The notes: generated by a model not told the origin, from the letters alone. A stretch of 64,000 nt of DNA from an uncultured Clostridia bacterium (GCA_937981575.1 CALJNR010000001.1:1-64000); one strand, 5' to 3'; shown: positions 51,168 through 61,604, counted from the first letter of the stretch. A program made the numbers and translations.

Positions 51168-51809
51168 ATGAATCAGATTACATTTGCACTGGCAAAAGGA
51201 AGACTTGCCAAAAAAGCAATGGGCATATTAAAGCAAATAGGCATTGAGTGTAAAGAGATGGAAGGAGAAAGCCGTAAGCTGCTTTTTACCAGCGATGACG
51301 GCAATTATAGGTTCTTTTTATCAAAGGCTTCAGATGTTCCTACCTATGTAGACTATGGTGTTGCAGATATCGGCATTGTAGGAAAAGATACGATTGTTGA
51401 AGAAAATAGAGATGTTTATGAAGTGCTTGATCTAGGTTTTGGTGCCTGCCAAATGGCAGTTGCCGGAGAGCCAAAGAAAAAAGAACTGCTTGAAGGCGGA
51501 GGATTTTTAAGAGTTGCAACTAAATATCCTTACATAGCCAAAAAGTATTTTGAAAAGACCAATAGGCCTGTCGAAATCATTAAACTGAACGGCTCAGTAG
51601 AGCTTGGTCCGATCGTCGGATTATCTGATGTAATCGTTGATATCGTTGAAAGCGGCAAAACCCTTGAAGAAAATGGTCTTGTTGTTCTAGAGCACATTAT
51701 CCCACTATCTGCAAGATGCATTGTGAATACTGCAAGTCTCAAAGTCAAACATGATGAGATCAGAAGCCTTTTAAATAATATCGAATCAGTTATGGGGGAT
51801 TTGAAATGA
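51168..51809 (+). CDS. hisG: ATP phosphoribosyltransferase, short form
   Basis: First step of histidine synthesis: joins ATP with PRPP. 213 residues, the short form that lacks the C-terminal regulatory domain and therefore depends on HisZ. It has the N-terminal 'FALAKGRLAKKAM' and the PRPP-binding 'IVDIVESGKTLEENGL'. AAAGGAGG precedes the ATG. The stop overlaps the hisD start (ATGA). Confidence 0.95.
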   Translation: MNQITFALAKGRLAKKAMGILKQIGIECKEMEGESRKLLFTSDDGNYRFFLSKASDVPTYVDYGVADIGIVGKDTIVEENRDVYEVLDLGFGACQMAVAGEPKKKELLEGGGFLRVATKYPYIAKKYFEKTNRPVEIIKLNGSVELGPIVGLSDVIVDIVESGKTLEENGLVVLEHIIPLSARCIVNTASLKVKHDEIRSLLNNIESVMGDLK

Positions 51810-53110
51810 TTAAAATAATTGATAACCAGGAAGATAAAAATAAATTTTTAAAAGCCCTTGAAGTAAGAGGCAATATGGACACTGGTAAGTATGCACTGGC
51901 AGCCAAGCAAATTGTAGAAGATGTTAGAACAAACGGAGATGCTGCCCTTTTTAAATATACAGCCATGTGGGACTCAGAATTAGTTAACAAAGAGACCATT
52001 AAAGTCACAAAAGAAGAAATGAAAGCTGCTTTTTACAAATTAGATGAAGAACTTCAGGAAGCTATTATGCTTGCAGGCGGAAGGATCCAGCAGTTTCATC
52101 AAAAACAGAAACAAAATACCTGGATGGATGTTAAAGAAAACGGAGAAATCTTAGGTCAAAGAGTTACGCCTCTAGATACAGCCGGGGTTTATGTACCCGG
52201 CGGAAAAGCGGCTTATCCGTCATCAGTACTGATGAATGTTATTCCGGCTAAAGTAGCTGGGGTTAAACGTATTGTGATGGTTACACCTGCTTCAAAAGAT
52301 GGAACAGTTCAAACAGAAGTTTTAGCCGCTGCTTATGTAGCTGGCGCGGATGAAGTCTATAAAATAGGCGGGGCTCAGGCAGTTGCTGCCTTAGCCTTTG
52401 GAACAGAGACTATTCCAAAAGTGGATAAGATCGTAGGCCCAGGTAATATCTATGTGACCCTCGCTAAAAGAGAAGTGTTTGGCTATGTTAATATTGACTC
52501 TATTGCAGGGCCAAGTGAAATCTTAGTGATTGCTGATCAAAGTGCTAATCCTACCTTTGTGGCAGCTGACTTACTGTCTCAGGCTGAGCATGATGAACTG
52601 GCATCAGCTGTGATGATTACAACAGATAAAGCCTTAGCGGGTAAAGTACAGGAGGAAGTTGCAAGACTCTATGAACTGCTCCCAAGAAAAGAGATTCTTA
52701 AAGAGTCTCTGGAAAATTACTGTGCCATTATTATTGAAGAAAGCACAGATGCAGCCTGCATGCTTTCAAACCAAATTGCGCCAGAGCATTTAGAACTTGC
52801 CGTTTCGGCTCCTTTTGAAGTGTTGACAAAGATTACTCATGCAGGGGCTATCTTCTTAGGACACTATACACCGGAACCAGTAGGCGATTATATGGCAGGA
52901 CCAAACCATGTTCTTCCGACTAATGGAACAGCCAGATTTTTCTCACCTCTTGGGGTAGATGACTTTGTGAAAAAAAGCAGCATTCTTTCCTTTACCAAAG
53001 AAGCCCTTATGCCGCTCGGAAATAAAATTGTAAAATTTGCAGAAAGTGAAAGGCTTTATGCCCATGCGTTATCTGTTCAGGTAAGACTTGATGAGGAGAT
53101 GGGAAAATGA
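51806..53110 (+). CDS. hisD: Histidinol dehydrogenase
   Basis: Oxidises histidinol to histidine in the last two steps, with zinc and NAD+. 434 residues. The family phrase 'VYVPGGKAAYPSSVLMN', the signature 'SQAEHDELASAVMIT' with zinc ligands, and 'APEHLEL' with the catalytic glutamate-histidine pair are all present. It overlaps hisG and hisC by 4 nt each. Confidence 0.96.
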   Translation: MIKIIDNQEDKNKFLKALEVRGNMDTGKYALAAKQIVEDVRTNGDAALFKYTAMWDSELVNKETIKVTKEEMKAAFYKLDEELQEAIMLAGGRIQQFHQKQKQNTWMDVKENGEILGQRVTPLDTAGVYVPGGKAAYPSSVLMNVIPAKVAGVKRIVMVTPASKDGTVQTEVLAAAYVAGADEVYKIGGAQAVAALAFGTETIPKVDKIVGPGNIYVTLAKREVFGYVNIDSIAGPSEILVIADQSANPTFVAADLLSQAEHDELASAVMITTDKALAGKVQEEVARLYELLPRKEILKESLENYCAIIIEESTDAACMLSNQIAPEHLELAVSAPFEVLTKITHAGAIFLGHYTPEPVGDYMAGPNHVLPTNGTARFFSPLGVDDFVKKSSILSFTKEALMPLGNKIVKFAESERLYAHALSVQVRLDEEMGK

Positions 53111-54147
53111 AATTATTAAGAGAAAGATTTAAAGAGATGCAGCCTTATCATTCAGATTATATTACAGAAGGCATTAAGCTGGATGCCAATGAAAATCCTT
53201 ACCCGATTCTTCCGGAAATGATTGAGCATATGCAAAGCTGGATCAGCACAATGAGGATTTCACGTTATCCCGACACAGATAGTACAAAGCTTAGAGAGGC
53301 TGTTGCAGAGGCTTACGGTGTCAAAGCAGAAAATGTAATATGCGGCATAGGGTCTGATGAGCTGTTAGATTATATTTTAAGAGGAAGCATTGACCAGGAT
53401 GATACGGTTTTAGCGCCTTTTCCATCATTTAGCATGTATCCGCAGTTTACGATATTAAACGCCGGGCAGATGATACAGGTTCCTTTAAAAGAAGATTTTT
53501 CATATGATGCAGACGCACTCCTAAGTGCAGTTAAAGCCCATCAGCCAAAAGTGGTTTTTCTCTGCAATCCTAACAACCCGACGGGGAGCCTGCTTACTTT
53601 AGATGAAATACGTCAGATCACCGAAGCGGCCAATGGCCTTGTTGTGGTGGATGAAGCTTACGGAGAGTTTTGCGAAGTATCAGCGCTGCCTTTCATAGAA
53701 GCATTTGATAATATTATTATTCTTAAAACCTTTTCAAAAGCCTATGCCTTAGCTGGGGCAAGAGTTGGCTATGGCATAGGGTGTAAAGCACTTATCGAGA
53801 TGCTAAATACAGTAAAAATTCCTTACAACCTCAATGTTTTTTCTCAGGAGATTGCAGTATGGGCTATTTCAAATAAAAATTTGTTTGAACCGATCATCGA
53901 AAAAATCAAACTAAACCGTGATAGACTATATAAGAGCCTTTTAGCGCTTGACCTTCGGGTTTATCCTTCCTATACTAATTTTATATGGCTGGAAATACCT
54001 GAAGAAGCTTATAAGATGTTGGAAGCTGCAAAGATTTATATCCGAAAAATGAAGTTTAACAACAAACTTTACTATAGAATTACCGTTGGAACCGAAGAAG
54101 AAAATGAAGCTTTGTTACAGGTGCTCAGTGACTTTTTAAAGGGCTAA
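53107..54147 (+). CDS. hisC: Histidinol-phosphate aminotransferase
   Basis: A PLP enzyme transaminating imidazole-acetol phosphate with glutamate. 346 residues. The PLP lysine is in 'KTFSKAYALAGARVGYG' (about residue 208), with 'LCNPNNPTG' and 'VVDEAYGEF' as fold type I motifs. Start ATG 53107 overlaps the hisD stop. Confidence 0.95.
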   Translation: MKLLRERFKEMQPYHSDYITEGIKLDANENPYPILPEMIEHMQSWISTMRISRYPDTDSTKLREAVAEAYGVKAENVICGIGSDELLDYILRGSIDQDDTVLAPFPSFSMYPQFTILNAGQMIQVPLKEDFSYDADALLSAVKAHQPKVVFLCNPNNPTGSLLTLDEIRQITEAANGLVVVDEAYGEFCEVSALPFIEAFDNIIILKTFSKAYALAGARVGYGIGCKALIEMLNTVKIPYNLNVFSQEIAVWAISNKNLFEPIIEKIKLNRDRLYKSLLALDLRVYPSYTNFIWLEIPEEAYKMLEAAKIYIRKMKFNNKLYYRITVGTEEENEALLQVLSDFLKG

Positions 54148-54159
54148 GGAGGAAATGGA

Positions 54160-54750
54160 ATGAGAACGGCAAGTATTCAAAGAGAAACCGCAGAAACAAG
54201 CATACTGCTTAGTTTAAACATTGACGGAGAGGGAAAAACAGATATTCAGACTGGCGTAGGGTTTTTTGATCATATGCTGACCCATATCGGTAAACACGCT
54301 TTATGTGATTTGACTGTTAAAGCTAAAGGCGATCTTCATATTGACTGCCATCATACAGTAGAAGACACTGGTATTGTACTAGGTCAGGCGCTGAAAGAAG
54401 CCCTTGGCACCAAAGAAGGGATAAATAGATACGGACACGTTATCCTTCCGATGGAAGAAGCACTCATTTTATGTGCTATTGACTTTTCAGGAAGACCTTA
54501 TGTTGAAATCGATACGCCTTTTACGGCGGATCGAGTAGGTGATTTTGATACTGAAATGACAGAAGAGTTCTTTAGAGCGGTTTGTATTCATGCCGGCATC
54601 AATATGCACATTCAGGTTTTAAAAGGTAAAAACAATCACCATATTATAGAAGGGATGTGTAAAGCCTTTGCAAAAGCTATGATGCAGGCTGTCAGTATTA
54701 ATCCTAGAGTGAAAGGGGTTCCTTCTACCAAAGGAATGTTAGAGGTGTAA
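54160..54750 (+). CDS. hisB: Imidazoleglycerol-phosphate dehydratase
   Basis: Dehydrates imidazole glycerol phosphate to imidazole acetol phosphate. 196 residues, the single-function form without the phosphatase domain of E. coli HisB. Metal-binding histidine motifs 'FFDHMLTHIGKHA', 'DCHHTVEDTG' and 'KGKNNHHIIEGMCKAF' are intact. AGGAGG precedes the ATG. A separate histidinol phosphatase is needed and is not encoded in this operon. Confidence 0.96.
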   Translation: MRTASIQRETAETSILLSLNIDGEGKTDIQTGVGFFDHMLTHIGKHALCDLTVKAKGDLHIDCHHTVEDTGIVLGQALKEALGTKEGINRYGHVILPMEEALILCAIDFSGRPYVEIDTPFTADRVGDFDTEMTEEFFRAVCIHAGINMHIQVLKGKNNHHIIEGMCKAFAKAMMQAVSINPRVKGVPSTKGMLEV

Positions 54751-54751
54751 T

Positions 54752-55354
54752 ATGAAAATAGCAATTATAGATTATGGCGTGGGCAATTTAAAAAGTGTAT
54801 ATAAGGCTTTTTTATCTCTAGGTTTAGAAGCAGTTGTAACTTCTGACACAAAAGAAATTTTAAAGGCAGATAAAGTTGTGCTTCCGGGGGTAGGGGCCTT
54901 TAAAGATGCCATGAAAGAGCTAAAGGAAAGAGGGCTTACTGAAGTTATTTATGAAACGGTAGAAAAAGAGAAGCCTTTCCTTGGTATTTGTCTTGGTATG
55001 CAGTTGCTTTTTGATAAAAGCTATGAATATGGAGAAGTAGAAGGCTTAAAACTTTTACGAGGAGAAATCGTTAAACTAGATGTGCCGCTTAAGGTACCGC
55101 ATATGGGATGGAATACATTAAACTTCAAAAAGAAAGAGCCCCTCTTTACCGGACTTTCGGATAACAGCTATGTGTATTTTGTACATTCCTATTACCTTGA
55201 AACCACTGAAGATATTGTAAGCAGTACAACACATTACGGCAAGGAAATTGCCGTATCTGTACAAAAAGATAATATTTTTGGTGCACAGTTTCATCCAGAA
55301 AAAAGTGGTGATATAGGACTGACAATGCTAAAGAATTTCGGAGGATTAAAATAA
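54752..55354 (+). CDS. hisH: Imidazole glycerol phosphate synthase, glutaminase subunit
   Basis: Supplies ammonia to HisF. 200 residues. Class I glutamine amidotransferase with the nucleophile cysteine in 'LGICLGMQLLF' (about residue 78) and the His-Glu pair in 'GAQFHPEKSG'. It starts 1 nt after the hisB stop and overlaps hisA by 1 nt. Confidence 0.96.
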   Translation: MKIAIIDYGVGNLKSVYKAFLSLGLEAVVTSDTKEILKADKVVLPGVGAFKDAMKELKERGLTEVIYETVEKEKPFLGICLGMQLLFDKSYEYGEVEGLKLLRGEIVKLDVPLKVPHMGWNTLNFKKKEPLFTGLSDNSYVYFVHSYYLETTEDIVSSTTHYGKEIAVSVQKDNIFGAQFHPEKSGDIGLTMLKNFGGLK

Positions 55355-56070
55355 TGAAGCTATATCCAGCAATTGATTTAAAAGACGGCAACTGTGTAAG
55401 GCTTATTCAAGGAGACTATAATGAAGTAACGGTTTATGGAAGTAATCCGGCGGAAATGGCCAAGAAGTGGGAGAGCCTGGGCGGTGATTACTTACATATA
55501 GTAGACTTAGACGGTGCCAAAGAGGGCAAAGGCATTAACGATGAGGCAATTCGGGCTATTGTTTCCGCTATTAACATTCCCATTGAGCTTGGCGGCGGGA
55601 TCAGAAGTCTGGAGGACATCACAGCCAAACTGGATATGGGAGTAGACCGCGTGATCCTTGGCAGCGCAGCGATTAAAAATAAAGCTTTGGTTAAAGAAGC
55701 AATAGATACTTTTGGAGCAGATAAAATTGTTGTCGGCGTAGATGCTAAAGGCGGTATGGTAGCTATCGAAGGATGGCTGGAAGTCACTGATGTATCAGCT
55801 CTTGAATTCTGCAAAGAGCTGGAGGCTATCGGGGTAAAGACAGTTATTTATACAGACATTGCAAAAGACGGCATGATGCAGGGGCCAAACATCGAGGAAA
55901 CGGCCAGACTTGTGGAAAGTACAAAGCTTGACATTATAGCTTCAGGAGGGGTTTCAACTCTTGAAGATCTCAAAAAATTAGAAGCAATCAAAGTGTATGG
56001 GGCGATCATCGGCAAAGCACTTTATATCGGGGCGATTCAGCTCGAAGAAGCAGCCAAAATCTTTAAATAG
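55354..56070 (+). CDS. hisA: ProFAR isomerase
   Basis: Isomerises ProFAR to PRFAR. 238 residues. A (βα)8 barrel with the catalytic aspartate in '[14 protein letters not shown]' and the second in '[12 protein letters not shown]'; phosphate-binding repeats 'IELGGGIRS' and 'IIASGGVST' show the half-barrel duplication shared with HisF. Confidence 0.96.
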   Translation: MKLYPAIDLKDGNCVRLIQGDYNEVTVYGSNPAEMAKKWESLGGDYLHIVDLDGAKEGKGINDEAIRAIVSAINIPIELGGGIRSLEDITAKLDMGVDRVILGSAAIKNKALVKEAIDTFGADKIVVGVDAKGGMVAIEGWLEVTDVSALEFCKELEAIGVKTVIYTDIAKDGMMQGPNIEETARLVESTKLDIIASGGVSTLEDLKKLEAIKVYGAIIGKALYIGAIQLEEAAKIFK

Positions 56071-56081
56071 GAGGATCTGAT

Positions 56082-56843
56082 ATGCTCAGTAAAAGAATTA
56101 TACCTTGTCTGGATGTTAAGGGCGGCAGGGTAGTAAAGGGTATTAACTTTGTGAATTTAATTGATGCAGGAGATCCTGTAAAAATTGCAAAAGCTTATAG
56201 TGATGCAGGGGCAGATGAAGTTGTTTTTCTGGATATTACAGCTTCTTCAGATGAGCGTAATATTATTTTAGATGTTGTAGAACGTACAGCCAGTGAAGTT
56301 TTTATTCCACTTACCGTAGGAGGCGGCATCAGAAGCATTGAAGATATCAGAAATATCCTAAATGCGGGAGCAGATAAAATTTCTATGAATTCCTCAGCTA
56401 TTAAAGACCCTGACCTTATTAGCAAAGGGGCAGAGCGCTTTGGCAGCCAGTGTATTGTGGTAGCTATCGATGCCAAAAGAAAGCAGGATGGCAGCGGCTT
56501 TGAAGTCTATATTCATGGGGGCAGAATTCCAACGGGGATTGATGCCGTAGAATGGGCGAAGCTTGCTGAATCAAGAGGAGCCGGAGAAATTCTTTTAACC
56601 AGTATGGATGCTGACGGCACTAAAGCAGGCTATGATTTAGAAGTAACAAGACTGATAAGCGAAGCGGTTTCGATTCCTGTCATTGCTTCCGGAGGAGCAG
56701 GCAAAAAAGAGCATTTCTTAGAAGCATTTAAAGAAGGCAAAGCTGACGCAGCACTTGCAGCTTCTTTATTTCATTTCAAAGAACTAGAAATAATTGATCT
56801 AAAAAAATACCTTCAGGAGCAAAACGTACCTGTTAGATTATAA
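56082..56843 (+). CDS. hisF: Imidazole glycerol phosphate synthase, cyclase subunit
   Basis: Forms imidazole glycerol phosphate and AICAR from PRFAR and ammonia delivered by HisH. 253 residues. The catalytic aspartates are in '[18 protein letters not shown]' and '[14 protein letters not shown]', with phosphate loops 'LTVGGGIRS' and '[12 protein letters not shown]'. AGGAGG precedes the ATG. Confidence 0.97.
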   Translation: MLSKRIIPCLDVKGGRVVKGINFVNLIDAGDPVKIAKAYSDAGADEVVFLDITASSDERNIILDVVERTASEVFIPLTVGGGIRSIEDIRNILNAGADKISMNSSAIKDPDLISKGAERFGSQCIVVAIDAKRKQDGSGFEVYIHGGRIPTGIDAVEWAKLAESRGAGEILLTSMDADGTKAGYDLEVTRLISEAVSIPVIASGGAGKKEHFLEAFKEGKADAALAASLFHFKELEIIDLKKYLQEQNVPVRL

Positions 56844-56853
56844 GGAGCCAAAG

Positions 56854-57516
56854 ATGACAAAAGAAGCATTTTTAAAGGAAGTTAAATATAACAAAGACGG
56901 ACTGGTACCTGTTATCGCTCAGGACGTCCATTCAAAAAAAGTTAGAATGATGGCGTATATGAATGAAGAGGCGCTTACTAAGACATTAGAGACAGGCAAA
57001 GTACATTACTTCAGCAGAAGCAGAAATGAGCTTTGGTTAAAAGGGGAAACCTCTTCAAACTATCAATACTTAAGAGGCATTAGTATAGACTGTGACGGCG
57101 ATACTTTACTGCTTCAAATCGAACAGCAAAATGGAATCTCTTGCCACACCGGGAATTCTAGCTGCTTTTTTAGAGAACTAAAAGAAGAAATGAAAACAGC
57201 AGCCCCAGCAGAAGAACTGTCCAATGAAGAGGGCAAAGAGCAAAATATGCTTACGGAGCTTTATGATGTTATTTTAGATCGCAAGCTGCATCCTAAAGAA
57301 GGCTCGTATACCAATTACTTATTTGATAAAGGGGTTAATAAAATTCTTAAAAAAGTGGGCGAAGAATGTACAGAAGTTGTCATAGCGGCGAAAGAAGACA
57401 ATAAGGCAGAACTGGCTTTTGAAATATCAGATTTGATGTATCACTTAACCGTACTTATGGCTGAAAAAGGGCTGTCGTGGGAAACGGTAGCTGCTGAACT
57501 TAAGAAAAGAAAATAA
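56854..57516 (+). CDS. hisI: Bifunctional phosphoribosyl-AMP cyclohydrolase / phosphoribosyl-ATP pyrophosphatase
   Basis: Carries out steps two and three of histidine synthesis. 220 residues: the cyclohydrolase (HisI) domain at about 1-110 with zinc cysteines in 'SIDCDGDTLL' and 'SCHTGNSSCFF', and the pyrophosphatase (HisE) domain at about 128-215 with 'KVGEECTEVVIAAKEDNK'. The fusion is HisIE as in Bacillus and enterics. It is the last gene of the operon; no strong terminator is seen before the asparaginase gene 83 nt on. Confidence 0.95.
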   Translation: MTKEAFLKEVKYNKDGLVPVIAQDVHSKKVRMMAYMNEEALTKTLETGKVHYFSRSRNELWLKGETSSNYQYLRGISIDCDGDTLLLQIEQQNGISCHTGNSSCFFRELKEEMKTAAPAEELSNEEGKEQNMLTELYDVILDRKLHPKEGSYTNYLFDKGVNKILKKVGEECTEVVIAAKEDNKAELAFEISDLMYHLTVLMAEKGLSWETVAAELKKRK

Positions 57517-57599
57517 AGCTAAAAATTTTAAAAAGTATCCATTATTATGCCGATGCCGGATATACTAGTAGAGAGTGCAGTTATAGAAGGAGGCATAAT

Positions 57600-58598
57600 A
57601 TGTGCAAGAAAAAAGTATGTATTATATTTACTGGCGGGACGATAGCCATGCATTTAGATGAAAAGCTTGGAGCAGCTGTTCCATCCATGACAGGAGAACA
57701 GGTGCTTGCTATGATGTCTAGCTCCAAAGTCAGCCAGGAAGTAGATGTAGAAGTCAATAATTTTTGCAATATACCAGGACCCCATATTACCATTGATAAG
57801 CTTCTTGAACTCAAAAAACTCATTCAAGATACCTTAAGCCGTGAGGAAATTTCAGGGATAGTGGTAACAGCAGGTACAGATACATTAGAAGAAACTTCTT
57901 ATTTTATAGATTTAACCATTTGTCATACGAAACCTATTGTATTTGTCGGTGCTATGCGCAACGTTTCAGAACTGGGATACGACGGTGCAAGCAACTTAGC
58001 TGCAGGGATTGAAGTGGCAGTTTCAGAAAAAGTTAAAGAAAAAGGTGTGCTTGTTGTACTAAATGATCACATTGATTTGGCCTCAGAAGTGGTTAAGACA
58101 GATACATCAGCTCTTGATACCTTTAAATCGCCTTACGGGCCGATAGGTGTCATTGATACCCATGAAATCATTATTTACAGGCATAGCGCATATTCACAGC
58201 ATATAGATACAAACGCAGTTGAGCGGCGCGTGGACCTTATTAAAGCAGCTCTTGATATGGACGACCGGTTTATTAGAAGTTCTGTTGATTCCGGGGCCCA
58301 GGGCCTTATTATAGAAGCTATGGGAAGAGGCAATGTACCGCTGAAGATGCTGGAAGGCATAAAATACGCTTTATCCAAAGGCGTTGTAGTCGTAATTGTT
58401 TCAAGAAGCAGTGAAGGCAGAGTTTTTGAAAGCTATGGCTATGAAGGCGGCGGAAAAGACCTTGTTGATGCTGGAGCCATTATGGGCGGCGATATGAAAG
58501 GGCTTAAGGCTAGAATCAAGCTGATGCTGGCCCTTGGCAAAACCAAAGATTTGAATGTATTAAAGGCTTTATTTAAAGAACAGGATTATACTTTATAA
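57600..58598 (+). CDS. L-asparaginase
   Basis: Hydrolyses asparagine to aspartate and ammonia. 332 residues. Both catalytic threonine blocks are present: 'FTGGTIAMHLD' (Thr14) and 'VVTAGTDTLEETSYF' (about residue 93). The lack of a signal peptide suggests a cytoplasmic type I-like enzyme. GAAGGAGG precedes the ATG. It is followed by a strong terminator. Confidence 0.92.
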   Translation: MCKKKVCIIFTGGTIAMHLDEKLGAAVPSMTGEQVLAMMSSSKVSQEVDVEVNNFCNIPGPHITIDKLLELKKLIQDTLSREEISGIVVTAGTDTLEETSYFIDLTICHTKPIVFVGAMRNVSELGYDGASNLAAGIEVAVSEKVKEKGVLVVLNDHIDLASEVVKTDTSALDTFKSPYGPIGVIDTHEIIIYRHSAYSQHIDTNAVERRVDLIKAALDMDDRFIRSSVDSGAQGLIIEAMGRGNVPLKMLEGIKYALSKGVVVVIVSRSSEGRVFESYGYEGGGKDLVDAGAIMGGDMKGLKARIKLMLALGKTKDLNVLKALFKEQDYTL

Positions 58599-58631
58599 AA
58601 AGTGATGAGTATAAGAACAATAAGAACCAAC

Positions 58632-58698
58632 AAACGAAGCAGATCAAAGAAAGACTGTTTAGCCAGAAGCTATCTTTCCTTGATCTGCTTCGTTTTAT
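58632..58698 (+). terminator. Intrinsic terminator after asparaginase
   Basis: A long stem of ACGAAGCAGATCAA with its complement TTGATCTGCTTCGT (58681-58693 region), extended by GAAAGA/TCTTTC, is followed by TTTTATAT. Confidence 0.85.
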
Positions 58699-58826
58699 AT
58701 AATGGAATATCAAATCACCTAAAAGCAAAACAGATAACTGATAAAAATGATAATTTAGGGTGTTATATTTAAAAATAACATGTATAATAACTAAAGAAGC
58801 AGATTAGAAAGAGAAAGGAAAAGATT

Positions 58827-61019
58827 ATGTCAAAAAAATTAGTACTGGCTGAAAAGCCCAGTGTAGGCAAAGACATAGCCAGAGTTTTAAAGTGCAGTAA
58901 AAAAGGAGCAGGCTATTTGGAGGGCAATGACTATGTCGTAACCTGGGCTCTTGGACATCTGGTAGGACTTGCTGACCCGGAGAGCTATGATGATAAATAT
59001 AAAACATGGAGCATGGAGACTTTGCCGATGCTGCCAAAAGAAATGAAGCTGGTTGTGCTTAAAGAAAGCAGTAAGCAGTATCATTGTGTGAAAGAACTAC
59101 TTAAACGTAAAGATATTACAGAAGTAATTATTGCAACCGATGCCGGCCGAGAAGGAGAATTGGTTGCGAGGTGGGCATTAAATAAGGCCCACTGTCAAAA
59201 ACCGCTGAAACGTCTTTGGATTTCTTCGGTGACGGATAAAGCCATCCTTGAAGGGTTTAGACACTTAAAACCAGGGAGCAGCTATGATGCGCTGTATAAG
59301 GCAGCTATCTGCAGAGCAGAAGGTGATTGGCTTGTAGGCCTCAATGTTACAAGAGCCCTGACTTGTAAATACAATGCCCAGCTTTCAGCTGGAAGAGTGC
59401 AGTCAGCAGCCCTTTACATGGTGGTAAAAAGAGAAGAAGAGATTAAAAATTTTGTACCCAAACCCTACTATACTCTGACGGCTAAATGCCAAGGCTTTCA
59501 ATTAACCTATGAATCGAAAGATCAAAAGCGGCTTTTTGATGAGAAACTGGCGGATTCTATTTTAAAAAGTGCAGAAGGCAAACCTGCAAAGGTATCCAGC
59601 GTAACATCTTTGCTTAAAAAACAGTATGCACCTATGCTTTACGACCTTACAGAACTTCAAAGAGACGGCAATAAATTTTTCGGCTTCAGCCCAAAAGAAA
59701 CTTTATCCATTATGCAAAGGCTGTATGAAAATTACAAGCTGCTTACTTATCCTAGAACAGATTCCAGATATTTATCAGAAGATATTGTTCCAACTTCAAA
59801 GGATAGGTTGAAAAGTATTGCCATTGGGCCCTATCGCAGCTTCGCAGCTGAAATTTTAAATAAAGGGATTAAAGCGCACAAGGGATTCGTTGATAATAGC
59901 AAAGTGTCAGACCACCATGCTATTATCCCAACAGAAGAAAGTGTGAATCTAAGCAGTCTGAACCATGATGAACGAAAAATCTATGACCTTGTAATTAAAA
60001 GGTTTTTGAGCGTCATGATGCCTCCTTGTGAATATCAAGCTGTTAAAATAGAAGCTGATATAGGAGGCAATCTTTTTACGGCCAAAGGCAGACACGTTCT
60101 AGCAAAAGGCTGGAAGGCGCTTTATGACAAAGAATGGGATGAAGATGAAAATGAATCTGATGATAAGCAAGATCTGCCGGCTTGCAAACAAGGTGAGCTT
60201 ATTAAGGTTCATCAGGTTATTAAAAATCGTTTAATGACTAAGCCGCCGGCAAGATTTACAGAAGCTACGCTGCTCTCGGCTATGGAAAAGCCTCATCTTT
60301 ATGTGACTGTAGATAAAGAGGCGGCTAAAACCTTAGGAGAAACAGGGGGCATAGGAACAGTTGCCACCAGAGCAGATATTATAGAAAAACTTTATAATAT
60401 GTATTATATTGAAAAAAGCGGCAAAGAAATTCTGCCGACTTCAAAGGGCAGACAGCTTATAGATTTGGTGCCAAAAGACCTGAAGTCTCCACTGCTAACG
60501 GCTAAATGGGAGATGGAGCTCGAACAGATCAGCAAGGGCAAAAGCAGCCCAGATGCTTTTTTGAGCAAAATCAGAAAGTATACTGAAGACTTGGTTAAGG
60601 ATGTGAAAGCCAGCGGGGATAAGTATGTTCATGACAACTTATCCGGCAAAAGATGTCCGAACTGCCAAAAGTTTATGTTAGAGGTTAAAGGCAAACATGG
60701 GGTGATGTATGTATGCCAGGATCGCAGCTGCGGATATAAAGAAGCAGTCAGCCGATTTACGAATACAAGATGCCCGAACTGCCATAAGAGGCTCGAACAA
60801 AGAGGTGAAGGCGAAGGCGCTGTGTACATTTGTATAACCTGTACCTTTAGGCAAAAAGTATCCGCTTATAATAAGCAGTATCGAAACAGCAGTGAGAAAC
60901 TGGGCAAAAAAGATGTAGGGAAATATCTGAAAAAGATTCAGAAAGAAAATGAAGAGACAGGCAACTTTGCTTTTGCAGAGGCTTTTGGCAAGTTAAATGA
61001 GGCTAAGGATAAAAAGTAA
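58827..61019 (+). CDS. topB: DNA topoisomerase III
   Basis: A type IA topoisomerase of 730 residues. The TOPRIM domain opens the protein ('LVLAEKPSVGKDIARVL' and 'IATDAGREGELVARW'); the catalytic tyrosine is about residue 308 in 'LTYPRTDSRYL'. The C-terminus (about 610-680) carries two zinc-ribbon-like modules ('CPNCQKFM' with 'CQDRSCGY'; 'CPNCHKRLE' with 'CITC'), found in many Firmicute TopB proteins. It can relax negatively supercoiled DNA and decatenate replication intermediates. AGAAAGGAAAAG precedes the ATG. Confidence 0.95.
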   Translation: MSKKLVLAEKPSVGKDIARVLKCSKKGAGYLEGNDYVVTWALGHLVGLADPESYDDKYKTWSMETLPMLPKEMKLVVLKESSKQYHCVKELLKRKDITEVIIATDAGREGELVARWALNKAHCQKPLKRLWISSVTDKAILEGFRHLKPGSSYDALYKAAICRAEGDWLVGLNVTRALTCKYNAQLSAGRVQSAALYMVVKREEEIKNFVPKPYYTLTAKCQGFQLTYESKDQKRLFDEKLADSILKSAEGKPAKVSSVTSLLKKQYAPMLYDLTELQRDGNKFFGFSPKETLSIMQRLYENYKLLTYPRTDSRYLSEDIVPTSKDRLKSIAIGPYRSFAAEILNKGIKAHKGFVDNSKVSDHHAIIPTEESVNLSSLNHDERKIYDLVIKRFLSVMMPPCEYQAVKIEADIGGNLFTAKGRHVLAKGWKALYDKEWDEDENESDDKQDLPACKQGELIKVHQVIKNRLMTKPPARFTEATLLSAMEKPHLYVTVDKEAAKTLGETGGIGTVATRADIIEKLYNMYYIEKSGKEILPTSKGRQLIDLVPKDLKSPLLTAKWEMELEQISKGKSSPDAFLSKIRKYTEDLVKDVKASGDKYVHDNLSGKRCPNCQKFMLEVKGKHGVMYVCQDRSCGYKEAVSRFTNTRCPNCHKRLEQRGEGEGAVYICITCTFRQKVSAYNKQYRNSSEKLGKKDVGKYLKKIQKENEETGNFAFAEAFGKLNEAKDKK

Positions 61020-61115
61020 AGTCTGATAAGATTTTGAAGTGAATGATTGGATTTATAATCATGAGATTCATTGAATGGACTATATAAACTGATTAATGAA
61101 ATAGAGGTAAAACAG

Positions 61116-61604
61116 ATGAACATTATTTTACATGAACCAGAAATACCACAAAATACAGGAAATATCGCACGAACCTGTGCAGCTACGGGAGCAAAACTGC
61201 ATCTTATTGAGCCTTTAGGGTTTTCGATTGATGAAAAAAACTTAAAACGTGCAGGCCTCGATTATTGGGAGCTTTTAGATGTAAAGACTTATAAAAGTTT
61301 TGAAGACTTTTTAAGTCAAAATGGGTGGCCGAAAATCTATATGGCAACCACTAAATCTAAGCAGACTTATACCGATGTTGCGTATGAAAAGGATGCTTAT
61401 ATTATGTTTGGAAAAGAAAGTGCGGGGATTCCGGAAGAGATTCTTCTTAACTACAAAGAAACGGCTATTAGAATCCCGATGATTAAAGAAGCCAGGTCCC
61501 TCAATCTATCCAACTCGGTTGCTGTCGTTTTATATGAAGCTTTGAGACAAAACAGCTTTTTAAGCTTGGAAACTGAGGGTCAGCTCCATCGTTATCAGTG
61601 GTAA
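61116..61604 (+). CDS. trmL: tRNA (cytidine/uridine-34-2'-O)-methyltransferase
   Basis: A small SPOUT methyltransferase (YibK/CspR type) of about 162 residues that methylates the wobble ribose of leucine tRNAs. The N-terminal 'HEPEIPQNTGNIARTCAATG' and the knot sequences 'MFGKESAGIPEEIL' and 'RIPMIKEARSLNLSNSVAVV' (in pieces) are diagnostic. I place the start at ATG 61116, 7 nt after AGAGGT, because the family starts there; an ATG at 61071 would add 15 unconserved residues. Confidence 0.92.
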   Translation: MNIILHEPEIPQNTGNIARTCAATGAKLHLIEPLGFSIDEKNLKRAGLDYWELLDVKTYKSFEDFLSQNGWPKIYMATTKSKQTYTDVAYEKDAYIMFGKESAGIPEEILLNYKETAIRIPMIKEARSLNLSNSVAVVLYEALRQNSFLSLETEGQLHRYQW